From: Carboxylicivirga fragile
Lineage (GTDB): Bacteria > Bacteroidota > Bacteroidia > Bacteroidales > Marinilabiliaceae
Length of the DNA: 64,000 nucleotides
Direction of reading: 5' to 3'
NCBI GenBank assembly: GCA_025499625.1
Contig: JAFMVD010000030.1
Coordinates: 1-64,000 of the forward strand
Made by a program: the position numbers and the translations under genes. This document shows positions 36,274 to 46,079 of this stretch, piece by piece. The notes beneath the pieces were generated by a model, which worked only from the letters and a program-made list of their open reading frames with translations, was not told the origin of the DNA and did not search any database. Every line of letters starts with the position of its first letter. Within the stretch, counting starts at the first letter, position 1.

Positions 36274-39200
36274 TTAAAATCCTATTTTCAAATTAAAAGC
36301 AAATGTGCGTGAAGTAGGCATAGTTCCTATATCCAGCCCTTGCACATTACCCGAACCATACGTTAACTCAGGATCAATATGATCAATATTACGATGTAAG
36401 ATTGCCAGGTTACGACCACTAACTCCAAGTGATAAATTACTCAAACGTAATTTTGAACAAAAAGCCTGTGGTACTGAATATGATAAACTCACCTCACGAA
36501 GCTTAACGTACGAAGCATCAAATACAGAAGCCGCTTCAGGATTATTTCCAGAGTCCGCTGCATCCTTAATTGTTACACGCATATCATTAGGTGTACCATC
36601 AGCTTTAACACCAGCTACTATTACACCACCAGAAGTATTATCATCTGTCAATGGATCACGTTTGGGATTACCCAAATCATTTAATCCAACAGTATTCTCA
36701 AGAATACCAGTTTGTGTTCCCCAATAATCTGTTAGCGAGAATAAGCTACCACCTTGTTTAATATCAATTAAAGCGCTTAACGACCAAGCTTTATATTGGA
36801 AGCTATTATTAATACCTGCTCTCCAGTCCGGAGCTACTTTGCCTAATATCTGGTTGTCGTCTGATTGCATATAAAAACCATCTTCATCAACCATTTTGTT
36901 ACCATTCTCATCGTATACAAAATCAGTTCCGACCAACACAGGATATGGCTGTCCTACGCGGGCTGCAACAGCTACGTGATTACTATTTAATACATGAGAA
37001 TCAATTCCTGGAGCCAATGATTTAATTTCATCCTCATATTGCGAGAATGTAATATTCATAGTCCAATTAAAATTATTAGTACGTACAGGCACAGCGAACA
37101 TATCCATTTCGTATCCCCACACATCGCGTTGTCCAGCATTCATATACTGCGAATAATATCCAGTTCCTACACTTACTGACCCTGGAATTATCTGGTCCTT
37201 TGTTACTTTATTAAAATAGCTAAAATCCAAACCTAAACGATTATTTAAAACTTTTAAGTCAAATCCTAACTCCCATGAGTCTGACATTTCAGGCCTCAAC
37301 TCTGGGTTGTTCTTTGTTGATCGACGACCATATCTAAAGGTATCTTCACCATTAAAATTACCATAGTTATAATAAGTATCGTAAGTACTTGCGAAAGGAG
37401 CATCGTTACCTACACGAGCCCAGTTTGCACGTAACTTGGCAAAACTTAACCATGAGGCATCAACCGCCTCACTAACAATCCAACTTCCCGAAACACTTGG
37501 GTAGAAGTATGAATTATTGGCATCAGGCAAGGTACTTGACCAATCGTTACGCATACTTAGATCTAAATAATACTGGTTTTTATAACCGATTGAAGCTGTC
37601 CCAAAAACACTATTAACACGGCGTCCCCACTTTCCATCAGTAGCTCCAATTTCAGGACTTCGACTATTGTGAATTGTGTACAGGTCATCTATTTCGATTC
37701 CATTGGCAGTATTAACGCCTAAAGTTTCATTGGTGTTATCGCGACGACTTGTCCCTAACATTGCTGTTACATTTAGATCGCCGAAGGTTTTGTTGAAATT
37801 CAACATAGCGTCATAGTTACGCTCTGTTGCTATTTTCATATACTTACTGTAGTAACTCTGAGCAAATGAACCATTTGCTATACGTGTCTCAATCTGAAAA
37901 TCGTAATGATCTAAAGTAGCTCGCCCTAAAACACTTAACCAATCGGTTATCTTATAATCGACTTGCCAGCTACCAATTGTACGATTACGCTCATCTTCTG
38001 GGTAGTTTTTATTAACCATCCAATAAGGATTATCCCAATAATTTGGGGTTGCGTTATCCCAACCTTGTCTATTCCAGGTTTTCTGTTCTCCATTATCTGA
38101 TCGAGCATAATTAGCCAATCTTTCATAGTCAACATTGGTTTGCATCCACATACCAGCTGATGCCATAAACGAACGAGCCGTTTTCCAGTCATAACCTGTA
38201 CCTGGACGGTTCTTTGCCTTAGTGTTAGTCCATGAACCATTAACAGTTGTAGACAAACGATCAGTTAGTTCTAATGTACCATTAAACTGAAATGTATTAC
38301 GAATCAATTCTGAATTAGGTACTGTTCCTGCTTGGTTCATATTGGTATATGATGCACGGAAATTACCTTTGTCATAGGCTCCGTCCAAGGCAACATTATT
38401 GTTATACATAACACCTGTTTCGAAAAAGGCTTCAGGACCATTTTCCGCAGCTTTCCATGAACGAGGAGTTAAATAATTTGCCTCATCACTTGGATCAAAC
38501 GCATCCCAATGTAATACCTTTACCGAAGGATCGAACTTTGGTCCCCATGACTCATCTGTTCCATAATCAACCAATTGATATTCGGTACCATTTATCTCCT
38601 GAGTATCAAACGAACCACTCGTTCCATTATCCCAGTCCCAGCCACCGCCACCATACTCTCGTTGGTAGGTTGGTAAAGTTGCTTTATTAATCTTCTCAAA
38701 AGTTACACTTGAGTTAATTGAAACTCCAACACGGTCTTTTGACGAACCTTTTTTGGTGGTGATTAAAATTACTCCATTAGCACCGCGACTACCATAAAGA
38801 GCAGTTGCAGAAGCACCTTTTAATACCGAAATATCAGCAATATCATTTGGGTTGATATCCGAAGCCATGTTACCAAAATCATAACCACCTGCGCCTCTAT
38901 TAGTTTCACCAGAATTAACAGATGCATTAGAGACTGGGATACCATCAATTACATAAAGTGCCTGGTTACTACCAGTTATACTTGAACCACCACGTATAAC
39001 AGCATTGGTTGAACCACCCATGTTACCCGAAGCAGTAATATTAACACCGGCAACACGACCGGATAATGCTGAAGTAAAGTTGGTTGATTGAACTTTAGTT
39101 AATTCTTCACCAGCTACTTTCGAAACAGCATAACCAAGTGATTTTTCTTCACGTTTAATACCAAGAGCAGTTACAATAACCTCATCAATACTTTCGGTAT

Positions 39201-39834
39201 CAGCAATTAATGTTACATCAATTACTGTTTTTCCATCAACAGCAACATCTTGTTTTTTATATCCAATAAATGAGAATGTTACAGTAGCATTGGAAGAACT
39301 TAATTGGATATCAAATTTTCCATCTAAGTCGGTAATTACACCATTGGTTGGATTTGATTTCTCAAATACATTTACCCCTGGAATTACTTCTCCATTTGAA
39401 TCAGTAACGACCCCTTGCAAACGAACTTCTTGCTGTTGCTGTGTATTTACCACCTGAGGATTCATGCTACTTGGCGATAAGATTATTTGTTTGTCCATCA
39501 AAATATAATCCACATCGTCCTGATCAAACACTTGATCAAGAATATCAACTATCTTTTGTTCCTTTGCCTGAACATCAACTTTTCTTTCAACATCAACTAA
39601 CTGATTGTTGTACACAAAAAAGAATTCAGAATTTTCTTCGATTTCAAGTAGCACTTCTTTAACCAATGCATCTTTCATCTCTACCGTTACTCTGGCATTC
39701 TGTGAATACGAACTGGAAGCAAGTGCGTTAAAACCGGCTAAGATTAATAAACCTAGAGTTAATCGCATAGTGAGAGTTAGTTTTCTGAGAAAAAACCATG
39801 AAGGACTTTTTCTCAAGTTGCCAATTTTTTTCAT
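36274..39834 (-). CDS. SusC/RagA TonB-dependent outer-membrane transporter with STN domain
   Basis: From the ATG at 39834 the protein is 1,186 residues. The open frame runs on to a GTG at 39912, but that would precede the signal peptide and begins inside a hairpin. After the signal peptide come an STN domain (about 45-115), a CarboxypepD_reg-like domain (LQGVVTDSNGEVIPGVNV through FIGYKKQDV), a DEVIVTALG TonB box, the plug (SALSGRVAGV, AVIRGGSSI, VLKGASATALYGSRGANGVI) and a 22-strand barrel ending at FNLKIGF. The STN domain relays ligand binding to the FecR anti-sigma factor. It takes up an unknown nutrient across the outer membrane together with the SusD lipoprotein. Confidence 0.92.
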   Translation of the reverse strand: MKKIGNLRKSPSWFFLRKLTLTMRLTLGLLILAGFNALASSSYSQNARVTVEMKDALVKEVLLEIEENSEFFFVYNNQLVDVERKVDVQAKEQKIVDILDQVFDQDDVDYILMDKQIILSPSSMNPQVVNTQQQQEVRLQGVVTDSNGEVIPGVNVFEKSNPTNGVITDLDGKFDIQLSSSNATVTFSFIGYKKQDVAVDGKTVIDVTLIADTESIDEVIVTALGIKREEKSLGYAVSKVAGEELTKVQSTNFTSALSGRVAGVNITASGNMGGSTNAVIRGGSSITGSNQALYVIDGIPVSNASVNSGETNRGAGGYDFGNMASDINPNDIADISVLKGASATALYGSRGANGVILITTKKGSSKDRVGVSINSSVTFEKINKATLPTYQREYGGGGWDWDNGTSGSFDTQEINGTEYQLVDYGTDESWGPKFDPSVKVLHWDAFDPSDEANYLTPRSWKAAENGPEAFFETGVMYNNNVALDGAYDKGNFRASYTNMNQAGTVPNSELIRNTFQFNGTLELTDRLSTTVNGSWTNTKAKNRPGTGYDWKTARSFMASAGMWMQTNVDYERLANYARSDNGEQKTWNRQGWDNATPNYWDNPYWMVNKNYPEDERNRTIGSWQVDYKITDWLSVLGRATLDHYDFQIETRIANGSFAQSYYSKYMKIATERNYDAMLNFNKTFGDLNVTAMLGTSRRDNTNETLGVNTANGIEIDDLYTIHNSRSPEIGATDGKWGRRVNSVFGTASIGYKNQYYLDLSMRNDWSSTLPDANNSYFYPSVSGSWIVSEAVDASWLSFAKLRANWARVGNDAPFASTYDTYYNYGNFNGEDTFRYGRRSTKNNPELRPEMSDSWELGFDLKVLNNRLGLDFSYFNKVTKDQIIPGSVSVGTGYYSQYMNAGQRDVWGYEMDMFAVPVRTNNFNWTMNITFSQYEDEIKSLAPGIDSHVLNSNHVAVAARVGQPYPVLVGTDFVYDENGNKMVDEDGFYMQSDDNQILGKVAPDWRAGINNSFQYKAWSLSALIDIKQGGSLFSLTDYWGTQTGILENTVGLNDLGNPKRDPLTDDNTSGGVIVAGVKADGTPNDMRVTIKDAADSGNNPEAASVFDASYVKLREVSLSYSVPQAFCSKLRLSNLSLGVSGRNLAILHRNIDHIDPELTYGSGNVQGLDIGTMPTSRTFAFNLKIGF

Positions 39835-39868
39835 AAATTTGTATTGTTTAAATGAAACTTTAAATATT

Positions 39869-39927
39869 GCCTGTCTCCAAACAGGCTTATTAACAGGAAA
39901 GTGCTCCAACACTTTCCTGTTTTTTTA
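39869..39927. repeat. Two stacked hairpins in the FecR-SusC gap
   Basis: A 6-bp stem (GCCTGT 39869-39874 / ACAGGC 39881-39886) and a perfect 12-bp stem (39892-39903 / 39910-39921) follow one another, and both have the loop CTCCAA on the plus strand. The T run lies on the plus-strand side, so for the leftward transcript the larger hairpin does not look like an ordinary terminator. They lie in the leader of susC, after the FecR stop. Confidence 0.7.
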
Positions 39928-40944
39928 TTTTATTATTACTTCACGTTTATTAAAAGATCCGTCCGCTCTTTTAGTTCCTTGTTTAATTTCATACTGTATT
40001 GGTGATGAGGTTACCAATATTTTTAAAAACTGATCCAGGGTTTCGTACATAAAAGTACCGGTTATGCGATACTGAAGTACTTTATTATTTGAGATAGAAT
40101 AGTTCACATTATATCGTCTTGCCATACGTCTTAAAACAGAATCAAAAGGTTCATCAACGCACACCATCTTACCATCCTTCCAGGCTGCAAAGCGCTCAAT
40201 ATGTACATCCTTATTTAAATATAATTTGTTAGCACTCTTGATAAAACGCCCATACTGATTCGGAACAATTGAAGACAGTTCCTTCATTTTGCCATCCTTG
40301 TATTGACCAAGCACTACACTACCTTCTAATAAGGCAACAGAAACTTCCGGATCATTGTTATAAGCTGAAACGTTAAATGTGGTTCCTAATACTTTAACGT
40401 CAATGCCATTTGTATTTACAATAAACGGTTTCAATTTATTCTGATGCACCTCAAAGAGTGCTTCTCCGCTTAACTCGACATGCCTCTGTCCTCCTTTAAA
40501 AGTGGAAGGGTATTTTATTTCGGTACCTGAATTTAACCACACTTTTGAACCATCAGGTAACACTAATTCACTTTGCACTCCATATGGTACTTTCATCGAT
40601 AACATGGTTCCTGATGATGCTTGTGTTTGAATCATCTTATACCCTAACAATAACAATAAAGGGAGAAGTAGAATTGCCGCAGCTTTTGAAAAACTCTTGT
40701 AAAACTTGAAAAAAGGTGAAACAGTTGGCTCCTTAAGATTTATTTCATGATGTATCTTATGCAGTACAGCATCAAAATCTTTATGCTTACAATCTATCTT
40801 ACTTTCTGAGCTGGCAACCCAGTGTTGCCTCATAAGCTCTTTCAACTGATTTGAGTTATTGCTATCACGTAAGATTTGAAGCACCTCTTTCAATTCTTCC
40901 TTCGAACAATTACCGTGTATATATTTATTTAAAACTTCCTTCAT
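39925..40944 (-). CDS. FecR-family anti-sigma factor
   Basis: The 339-residue protein has an N-terminal cytoplasmic part with helices that bind sigma (NKYIHGNCSKEELKEV), a transmembrane helix near 88-104 (AAAILLLPLLLLLGYKM), a periplasmic FecR domain with VLPDGSKVWLNSGTEIKYP and GTTFNVSAY, and a C-terminal DUF4974-like domain (EPFDSVLRRMARRYNVN). It holds the ECF sigma at the membrane until the SusC STN domain signals. It lies between the sigma and susC genes in the usual order. Confidence 0.9.
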   Translation of the reverse strand: MKEVLNKYIHGNCSKEELKEVLQILRDSNNSNQLKELMRQHWVASSESKIDCKHKDFDAVLHKIHHEINLKEPTVSPFFKFYKSFSKAAAILLLPLLLLLGYKMIQTQASSGTMLSMKVPYGVQSELVLPDGSKVWLNSGTEIKYPSTFKGGQRHVELSGEALFEVHQNKLKPFIVNTNGIDVKVLGTTFNVSAYNNDPEVSVALLEGSVVLGQYKDGKMKELSSIVPNQYGRFIKSANKLYLNKDVHIERFAAWKDGKMVCVDEPFDSVLRRMARRYNVNYSISNNKVLQYRITGTFMYETLDQFLKILVTSSPIQYEIKQGTKRADGSFNKREVIIK

Positions 40945-41123
40945 ATTTCGATATCTATAGGTAATAACGATTTAATGATGCATTCCCCCCAATGCTTTTT
41001 TGCTTTTTTTTACAAAAATTCACACCTGCGGGCACAAAACAACTACAAAGCACTCACTATCTGCCAACTACAGACCGCACTCAAAAACAATAAAATGGAT
41101 TTATCTCAAAAATTAGATAACAA

Positions 41124-41702
41124 CTATACTATAAATAGATAATAAAACAAGGTACTGAGAACACCTGATTGCCCAAGGTGCTCCCTAAGAAAGGATAATG
41201 CCAATGTCATATGGTTCTCAACTGTTTTCTCTGAAATACCCTTAATTTCAGCTATTTCTTTATTGCTTAAACCTTTTTTACGGCTTAGAATAAATATTTC
41301 ACGACGTTTCTCTGGTAATTGAGGTATGAGTGCTTCGTACTTTTCTTGCAGAAAATCAAAATCAGATAACTCTTCAGCACCACTATTGTTTGACATTGTA
41401 ACGCTTCCAAGGTAGCTCAAGTATTTCTTTTCGGTAGAACGTTTTCGAAATAAAGATAGAATGGCATTTTTAGTAACAGTAAAAATTAATGCATCTAAGC
41501 GGGTATCATCCTTTAAGGTTTTGCGTGATTCCCACAGTTTAATAAACGCTTCCTGAACAATATCCATGGCATCATCCTCATCTTTCAAATAAGACAAGGC
41601 AAAACCATAAATACGCTCGTGATACATGCCATAAACGGTATCCAGAGATTTTTTATTACCGCTGCGCAAACCATCACAAAGAATTTCGTTATTAACAACC
41701 AT
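41124..41702 (-). CDS. ECF sigma factor
   Basis: The 192-residue protein has sigma-70 region 2 (YGFALSYLKDEDDAMDIVQEAFIKLWESR) and region 4 with a helix-turn-helix (LSRKKGLSNKEIAEIKGISEKTVENH), typical of group IV sigma factors of Bacteroidota paired with FecR. It should direct RNA polymerase to the SusCD operon on ligand signal. The FecR gene follows after 179 bases. Confidence 0.92.
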   Translation of the reverse strand: MVVNNEILCDGLRSGNKKSLDTVYGMYHERIYGFALSYLKDEDDAMDIVQEAFIKLWESRKTLKDDTRLDALIFTVTKNAILSLFRKRSTEKKYLSYLGSVTMSNNSGAEELSDFDFLQEKYEALIPQLPEKRREIFILSRKKGLSNKEIAEIKGISEKTVENHMTLALSFLREHLGQSGVLSTLFYYLFIV

Positions 41703-41788
41703 GATTTTAAAATTATCCTTCCAGAGACTTTTTTAATTGTTTGCCGACAAGCAACTGGATTTGCAATATTAACAATTTTTAAGAAACA

Positions 41789-41796
41789 CAAAAATA
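41789..41796 (-). promoter_or_regulatory. -7 box of the ECF sigma gene
   Basis: The minus strand reads TATTTTTG, matching TAnnTTTG, about 87 bases before the ATG. The -33 element is unclear. Confidence 0.35.
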
Positions 41797-41853
41797 ATAT
41801 GTGTCAACTTTTCCTCCTTCTTTCAAATTGTTCATTATTTACACTGAAAATAA

Positions 41854-41886
41854 ATAACCCCAAGCGAATATATCACTTGGGGTTAT
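41854..41886 (-). terminator. Terminator of the DPP4 gene
   Basis: AACCCCAAG (41856-41864) pairs with CTTGGGGTT (41876-41884), extendable by two A-T pairs on each side. The minus-strand tract that follows reads TTTATTTT. Confidence 0.7.
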
Positions 41887-41913
41887 AAAATATCGTTAAA
41901 CGACTTTCTTTTC

Positions 41914-44100
41914 CTATAAATTACGGAAAAGGTAATCAGCTTTCATCTTATATAAATGTGGGCGAACGTTGCCACCATAAATACTATGATTACGGTTTGG
42001 ATAAGCAAACATATCAAATTGTTTGCCTGCCTGAACCAAACGATCAACATATTCCATCACATTCTGAAAATGTACATTATCATCGGCTGTACCATGAATT
42101 AAAAACAAGCGCCCAGTTAAATTATCCACGTGATTAATTGGACTATTGTCGTCGTACCCTTTGGCATTTTCCTGTGGACGACGCATGTAACGTTCGGTAT
42201 AAACTGAATCGTAATAACGCCAGTTTGTTACCGGAGCAACCGCAATTCCAACCTTAAATACATCTGATTTACTCAAGCAAAGCGACGACATAAATCCACC
42301 ATAACTCCACCCCCATATACCAATACGTGAAGCATCAACATAACTTAATCCGCCGAGGTATTTAGCAGCCTCAATCTGATCATCAGACTCTAATTTACCA
42401 AGGTTCATATAAGTAGCTTTCCGGAAAGCTTCACCTCGGGCACCAGTGCCACGTGCATCAACACAAGCTACCATGTAATCATTGGCTGCCAAATATTGCT
42501 CCCAACCTATTCCCCAACGATCCATTACTTGCTGAGAATTGGGGCCGCTATACTGTGTCATCAAAACCGGATATTCCTTATTGGCATCAAAATTTAGCGG
42601 CTTCACCATCCAACCGTTCAACTCAACTCCTTCAGAAGTGGTAAACGAAAAGAATTCCTTAGGACTAATGGCCATTCCATCTACTGTCGCTTTTAAATCT
42701 TTATTATCCTCCAATACACGAATTTGCTTACCTGTACCGTCGTGAAGTGTCACTAAAGTAGGTGTAGTGGTATTTGAAAAGTAATTGATATAATATTTAA
42801 AGCCTTTACTAAAAGTCGCTCTATTAGAACCTTCAAGTGTTGAAAACAACTTCTTCTTTTTTCCATCGGCTCTTACAGCATACACCTCACGTTGCATGGG
42901 AGATTTAGCCGCTGCCTGGTAATAGAACAAACGGGTTTTAGAATTATAACCTAAATAATCTGTAACATCCCACTCGCCCTTTGTAATCTGAGCTACTTCA
43001 GCGCCAGCCATAGTATACATGTAAATGTGGTTGAAACCATCCATTTCTCCCACATAAACAAAATGTTTGGCATCGTCTAAAAACTGCAGATTATCCAGTA
43101 CATCTTGCTCAATGTAAAACTCGTTACGATCGGTAAAAATGGTATTACAAACTCCCGAGGCAGTATTAGCAATCATTAAATCCAATTGATTTTGGTGGCG
43201 ATTCATTTTGATGACACCTAACTTTCCTTCAGTTTTTGTAAATCGAACCCGTGGAATATAGATATCTGTTTCGGTTCCGATATTCATGGTTTTAGTGGTA
43301 CGATTTTTAATATTAAAAACGTGAACGCTAACAATCGAATTATCCTCTCCGGCCTTTGGGTATTTAAAACGTTGCTGATCGGGGTATAATTTATTTTCCT
43401 CTCTATTGGGGAACGAAGCCTGATAAACCGGAAATGAAAACTCTTTCACTTTCGACTCATCCGAGCGCACAAAAGCTATTTCTTTACTATCAATCGACCA
43501 ATCGTAAGCCTTGCTATTGCCAAATTCTTCTTCGTACACCCAATCGCTCATACCATTAATAATAGCATTGTATTCACCATCTTTGGTAATTGCACTTTCG
43601 GTTCCAAACTTAAGTTTTTTCAGAAATAAATCATTATCACGAACAAATGCTACCATTTCACCGTTCGGAGAAAAAGACGCAACTTGCTGTTTACCATTTT
43701 CTGACAAGGGTGTTAATTCCTTATGTTCCAAATCATACACATAATAATCTGCCTTAAACGAATGACGATATACTCTTTCACTATTGGTATAAAACAAAAC
43801 CTTTGATTCATCGGCGTTAAGTTCATAACCTTGAATACGTTCAACCGGACAATCTTCTACCGTAGATAAATCAAGAATTGTAGCCACTTTATCACCCGAT
43901 GAATACTTGTACTTTTCAATCCGAGTTCCTTGTTCCAAAGTAGTAAAATGAACACCATCGTTCATTGAACTAAGCCCATAAACCGATTTTGCATAGAAGG
44001 TTCCCAAAGAGGTTACATCTTCGAGTGATACGGTTTTCTTTTGTGCATGCATTGTCATTGGTAACACCAATAACACCATGATATAAAATAACTTTTGCAT
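41914..44100 (-). CDS. dpp4: Dipeptidyl peptidase IV, family S9
   Basis: The 728-residue protein has a signal peptide (cleavage after MHAQ), an N-terminal beta-propeller at about 40-470 with the double-Glu motif YEEEF that holds the peptide N-terminus, and an alpha/beta-hydrolase domain with S599 in GWSYGGF, an Asp in HGTADDNVH and a His in NRNHSIYGG. It releases X-Pro dipeptides in the periplasm. It lies upstream of the sigma-FecR-SusCD locus but has its own promoter and terminator. With the S46 enzyme it completes a broad dipeptide-release set. Confidence 0.93.
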   Translation of the reverse strand: MQKLFYIMVLLVLPMTMHAQKKTVSLEDVTSLGTFYAKSVYGLSSMNDGVHFTTLEQGTRIEKYKYSSGDKVATILDLSTVEDCPVERIQGYELNADESKVLFYTNSERVYRHSFKADYYVYDLEHKELTPLSENGKQQVASFSPNGEMVAFVRDNDLFLKKLKFGTESAITKDGEYNAIINGMSDWVYEEEFGNSKAYDWSIDSKEIAFVRSDESKVKEFSFPVYQASFPNREENKLYPDQQRFKYPKAGEDNSIVSVHVFNIKNRTTKTMNIGTETDIYIPRVRFTKTEGKLGVIKMNRHQNQLDLMIANTASGVCNTIFTDRNEFYIEQDVLDNLQFLDDAKHFVYVGEMDGFNHIYMYTMAGAEVAQITKGEWDVTDYLGYNSKTRLFYYQAAAKSPMQREVYAVRADGKKKKLFSTLEGSNRATFSKGFKYYINYFSNTTTPTLVTLHDGTGKQIRVLEDNKDLKATVDGMAISPKEFFSFTTSEGVELNGWMVKPLNFDANKEYPVLMTQYSGPNSQQVMDRWGIGWEQYLAANDYMVACVDARGTGARGEAFRKATYMNLGKLESDDQIEAAKYLGGLSYVDASRIGIWGWSYGGFMSSLCLSKSDVFKVGIAVAPVTNWRYYDSVYTERYMRRPQENAKGYDDNSPINHVDNLTGRLFLIHGTADDNVHFQNVMEYVDRLVQAGKQFDMFAYPNRNHSIYGGNVRPHLYKMKADYLFRNL

Positions 44101-44142
44101 ATAATAAGTGTTTTAATTTCTAGCTATAAAAGTAACAGAGTT

Positions 44143-44174
44143 CAAAGCTAAAACAAATGCTGGTGACAAAACAA
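44143..44174 (-). promoter_or_regulatory. Promoter of the DPP4 gene
   Basis: On the minus strand a TTG at 44174-44172 is followed after 21 bases by TAGCTTTG at 44150-44143, a full match to the Bacteroidota promoter. The leader is about 36 bases. Confidence 0.6.
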
Positions 44175-44315
44175 TGGCAAATGACAGTATTTCATTTTTT
44201 TGTATCCCGCATTGAAAAACAAGGCATAAAAGTATTATTTACACTTATACATTAAGGTATTTCAAGAAAAGAGATTAATTTAGCAGATCTATTAAAAACA
44301 ACATAAAATCACACT

Positions 44316-45590
44316 ATGACTGCTAAGGGACACCCCAAAGCTATTACTCGATTATTGCTACACCTTCATCCTAAAAAAGTGAATGTTCAAGCCATTAAAT
44401 TTAACCGCACTTTTGGCTTGGGTGGCATAGCTGCACTTTTATTCGTTTTACTTTTCATTAGCGGAATGTTACTGCGTTTTGCCTATGTACCTTCCGTAAA
44501 AGGTGCTTACGACTCAATCGTTGACCTTCAGGAAAACATCTTGTTTGGCTCAATACTGCGAAATCTTCATTATTGGAGTGGCATGCTATTAGTAGTGGTT
44601 TCATTCCTTCATGTATTAAGGGTTTTTTATTCGCAATCCATCTATCATGAGCGACGTAAAAACTGGCTATATGGCTTAATCATTATGTTTTTGGTAGTTT
44701 TCTCCAATTTCACTGGTTATCTCTTACCTTGGGATCAATTGGCTTTTTGGGCTGTCACCATCATGACCAATATGCTTAGCTACATTCCTTTTATTGGTGA
44801 CGCTTTGGCTGATATGGTAAGAGGTGGAAATGAAGTTAGCGAAACAACCTTACTGCGCTTCTATCATTTTCATACAGGCTTATTACCTTTATTGATGGCA
44901 TTTCTTCTTTCCGTTCATTTTTGGTTGGTACGTAAATCAAAAGGCGTAACTGTTCAGAAAATGGAAGAAAAACAAATGGTAGATACCAATCCTAATCTGA
45001 TATACAAAGAAATATTTACCGCGCTCATTGTGATTGTGGCACTTCTCTTGTTTTCAATGCTTGTGAATGCTCCACTACTGGAAAAAGCAAATCCATTAAT
45101 TAGTCCAAATCCAAGCAAAGCGCCCTGGTATTTTATGGGTTTTCAAGAATTACTTTTACACATCCATCCGGGTTTCGGAATATTTGTAATACCCGTATTG
45201 GTAACTACTTTCTTCATTTACATTCCTAACATCAAATATCCGAATTTAAATGTGGGGCAATGGTTTAATTCTGAGAAAGGAAAAAAGCTAACTATCCTTT
45301 CACTTATCTTTTCCTTAGTATTAACCATTGCGGTTATTCTAACAAGTGAGTTCTTTTTAGATTTACGCAATTGGATGCCAAACATTCCAGTTCTGATTAG
45401 TACTGGTCTCTTATTACTTTTACTCTACTTTATTCCAGCAGCAGCTTTTCTTTTCTACCTAAAATCGAACCAAAAAGCTGAGAAGATTGATTTAGTAATG
45501 GCCTTATTCACAATTATAATAACAGCATACATCGTGATGACAATAATAGGAAGTTTATTCAGAGGTGAAGGAATGCATCTTTTTGCTTAA
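44316..45590 (+). CDS. Cytochrome b subunit of a bc-type complex
   Basis: The 424-residue membrane protein matches cytochrome b/b6 plus the C-terminal subunit IV-like part: haem histidines in LHYWSG and FLHVLRV on helix II, and in FYHFHTG and SVHFW on helix IV, and APWYFMG in place of the PEWY quinol-oxidation motif. The C-terminal third has four further helices. It oxidises quinol, probably menaquinol, and hands electrons to the Rieske protein encoded 12 bases downstream. It is the first gene of a three-gene operon. Confidence 0.88.
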   Translation: MTAKGHPKAITRLLLHLHPKKVNVQAIKFNRTFGLGGIAALLFVLLFISGMLLRFAYVPSVKGAYDSIVDLQENILFGSILRNLHYWSGMLLVVVSFLHVLRVFYSQSIYHERRKNWLYGLIIMFLVVFSNFTGYLLPWDQLAFWAVTIMTNMLSYIPFIGDALADMVRGGNEVSETTLLRFYHFHTGLLPLLMAFLLSVHFWLVRKSKGVTVQKMEEKQMVDTNPNLIYKEIFTALIVIVALLLFSMLVNAPLLEKANPLISPNPSKAPWYFMGFQELLLHIHPGFGIFVIPVLVTTFFIYIPNIKYPNLNVGQWFNSEKGKKLTILSLIFSLVLTIAVILTSEFFLDLRNWMPNIPVLISTGLLLLLLYFIPAAAFLFYLKSNQKAEKIDLVMALFTIIITAYIVMTIIGSLFRGEGMHLFA

Positions 45591-45602
45591 TGTGAGAGAA
45601 TT

Positions 45603-46079
45603 ATGGTTTTTAAGAAAATAAAATTTAATCGTCGTACATTTATAAAGAGAGCCATTTACGCGGCTCTTTCAATCGAGGTACTCTATGTATTTACCAGATT
45701 ATTAAATAAGAATAATCAATCGGATAAGGAAAATGGACTGTATGACGCAGGCAACATCAACTTTTTTGAGAATGATAAGGTATACCCCTTCAGCAAAGGT
45801 CATTTCTATTTATCACGATTTAAAGATGGTGGTTTATTAGCTATCTCAACCAAGTGTACACATTTAGGCTGCACCATTCAATTCAATAATAACAAAGATA
45901 AATTTGTTTGTCCATGTCACGCATCGGCCTTTACAAAAAATGGTGAAGTACTATCGCCACCGGCTACTCGTGCCCTTGATATTTACCCGATTACTATTAT
46001 TGACAATAAGGTAATGGTAAATACCAGTAAAGCCATAAGAAGAAATAAATACGATGCGTCGCAATTAACATATGTATAA
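45603..46079 (+). CDS. Rieske iron-sulfur protein
   Basis: The 158-residue protein has an N-terminal basic tail and one membrane anchor helix (AIYAALSIEVLYVFTRLL), then a Rieske domain with C85-T-H87-L-G-C90 and C103-P-C105-H106. C85, H87, C103 and H106 bind the 2Fe-2S cluster, and C90/C105 form the structural disulfide. It accepts electrons from cytochrome b and would pass them to a c-type cytochrome. It lies between cytochrome b and the octaheme gene, with the downstream ATG following directly after its stop codon. Confidence 0.92.
   Translation: MVFKKIKFNRRTFIKRAIYAALSIEVLYVFTRLLNKNNQSDKENGLYDAGNINFFENDKVYPFSKGHFYLSRFKDGGLLAISTKCTHLGCTIQFNNNKDKFVCPCHASAFTKNGEVLSPPATRALDIYPITIIDNKVMVNTSKAIRRNKYDASQLTYV

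Noticed and set aside
39910-39912. GTG as the start of the SusC protein.
   Set aside because: It would add 26 residues before the MKK signal peptide and lies within a stem-loop. The ATG at 39834 fits the family.
39605-40033. Plus-strand frame of 142 codons over the susC start and the FecR end.
   Set aside because: It crosses two real genes and the intergenic hairpins. No family signature is present.
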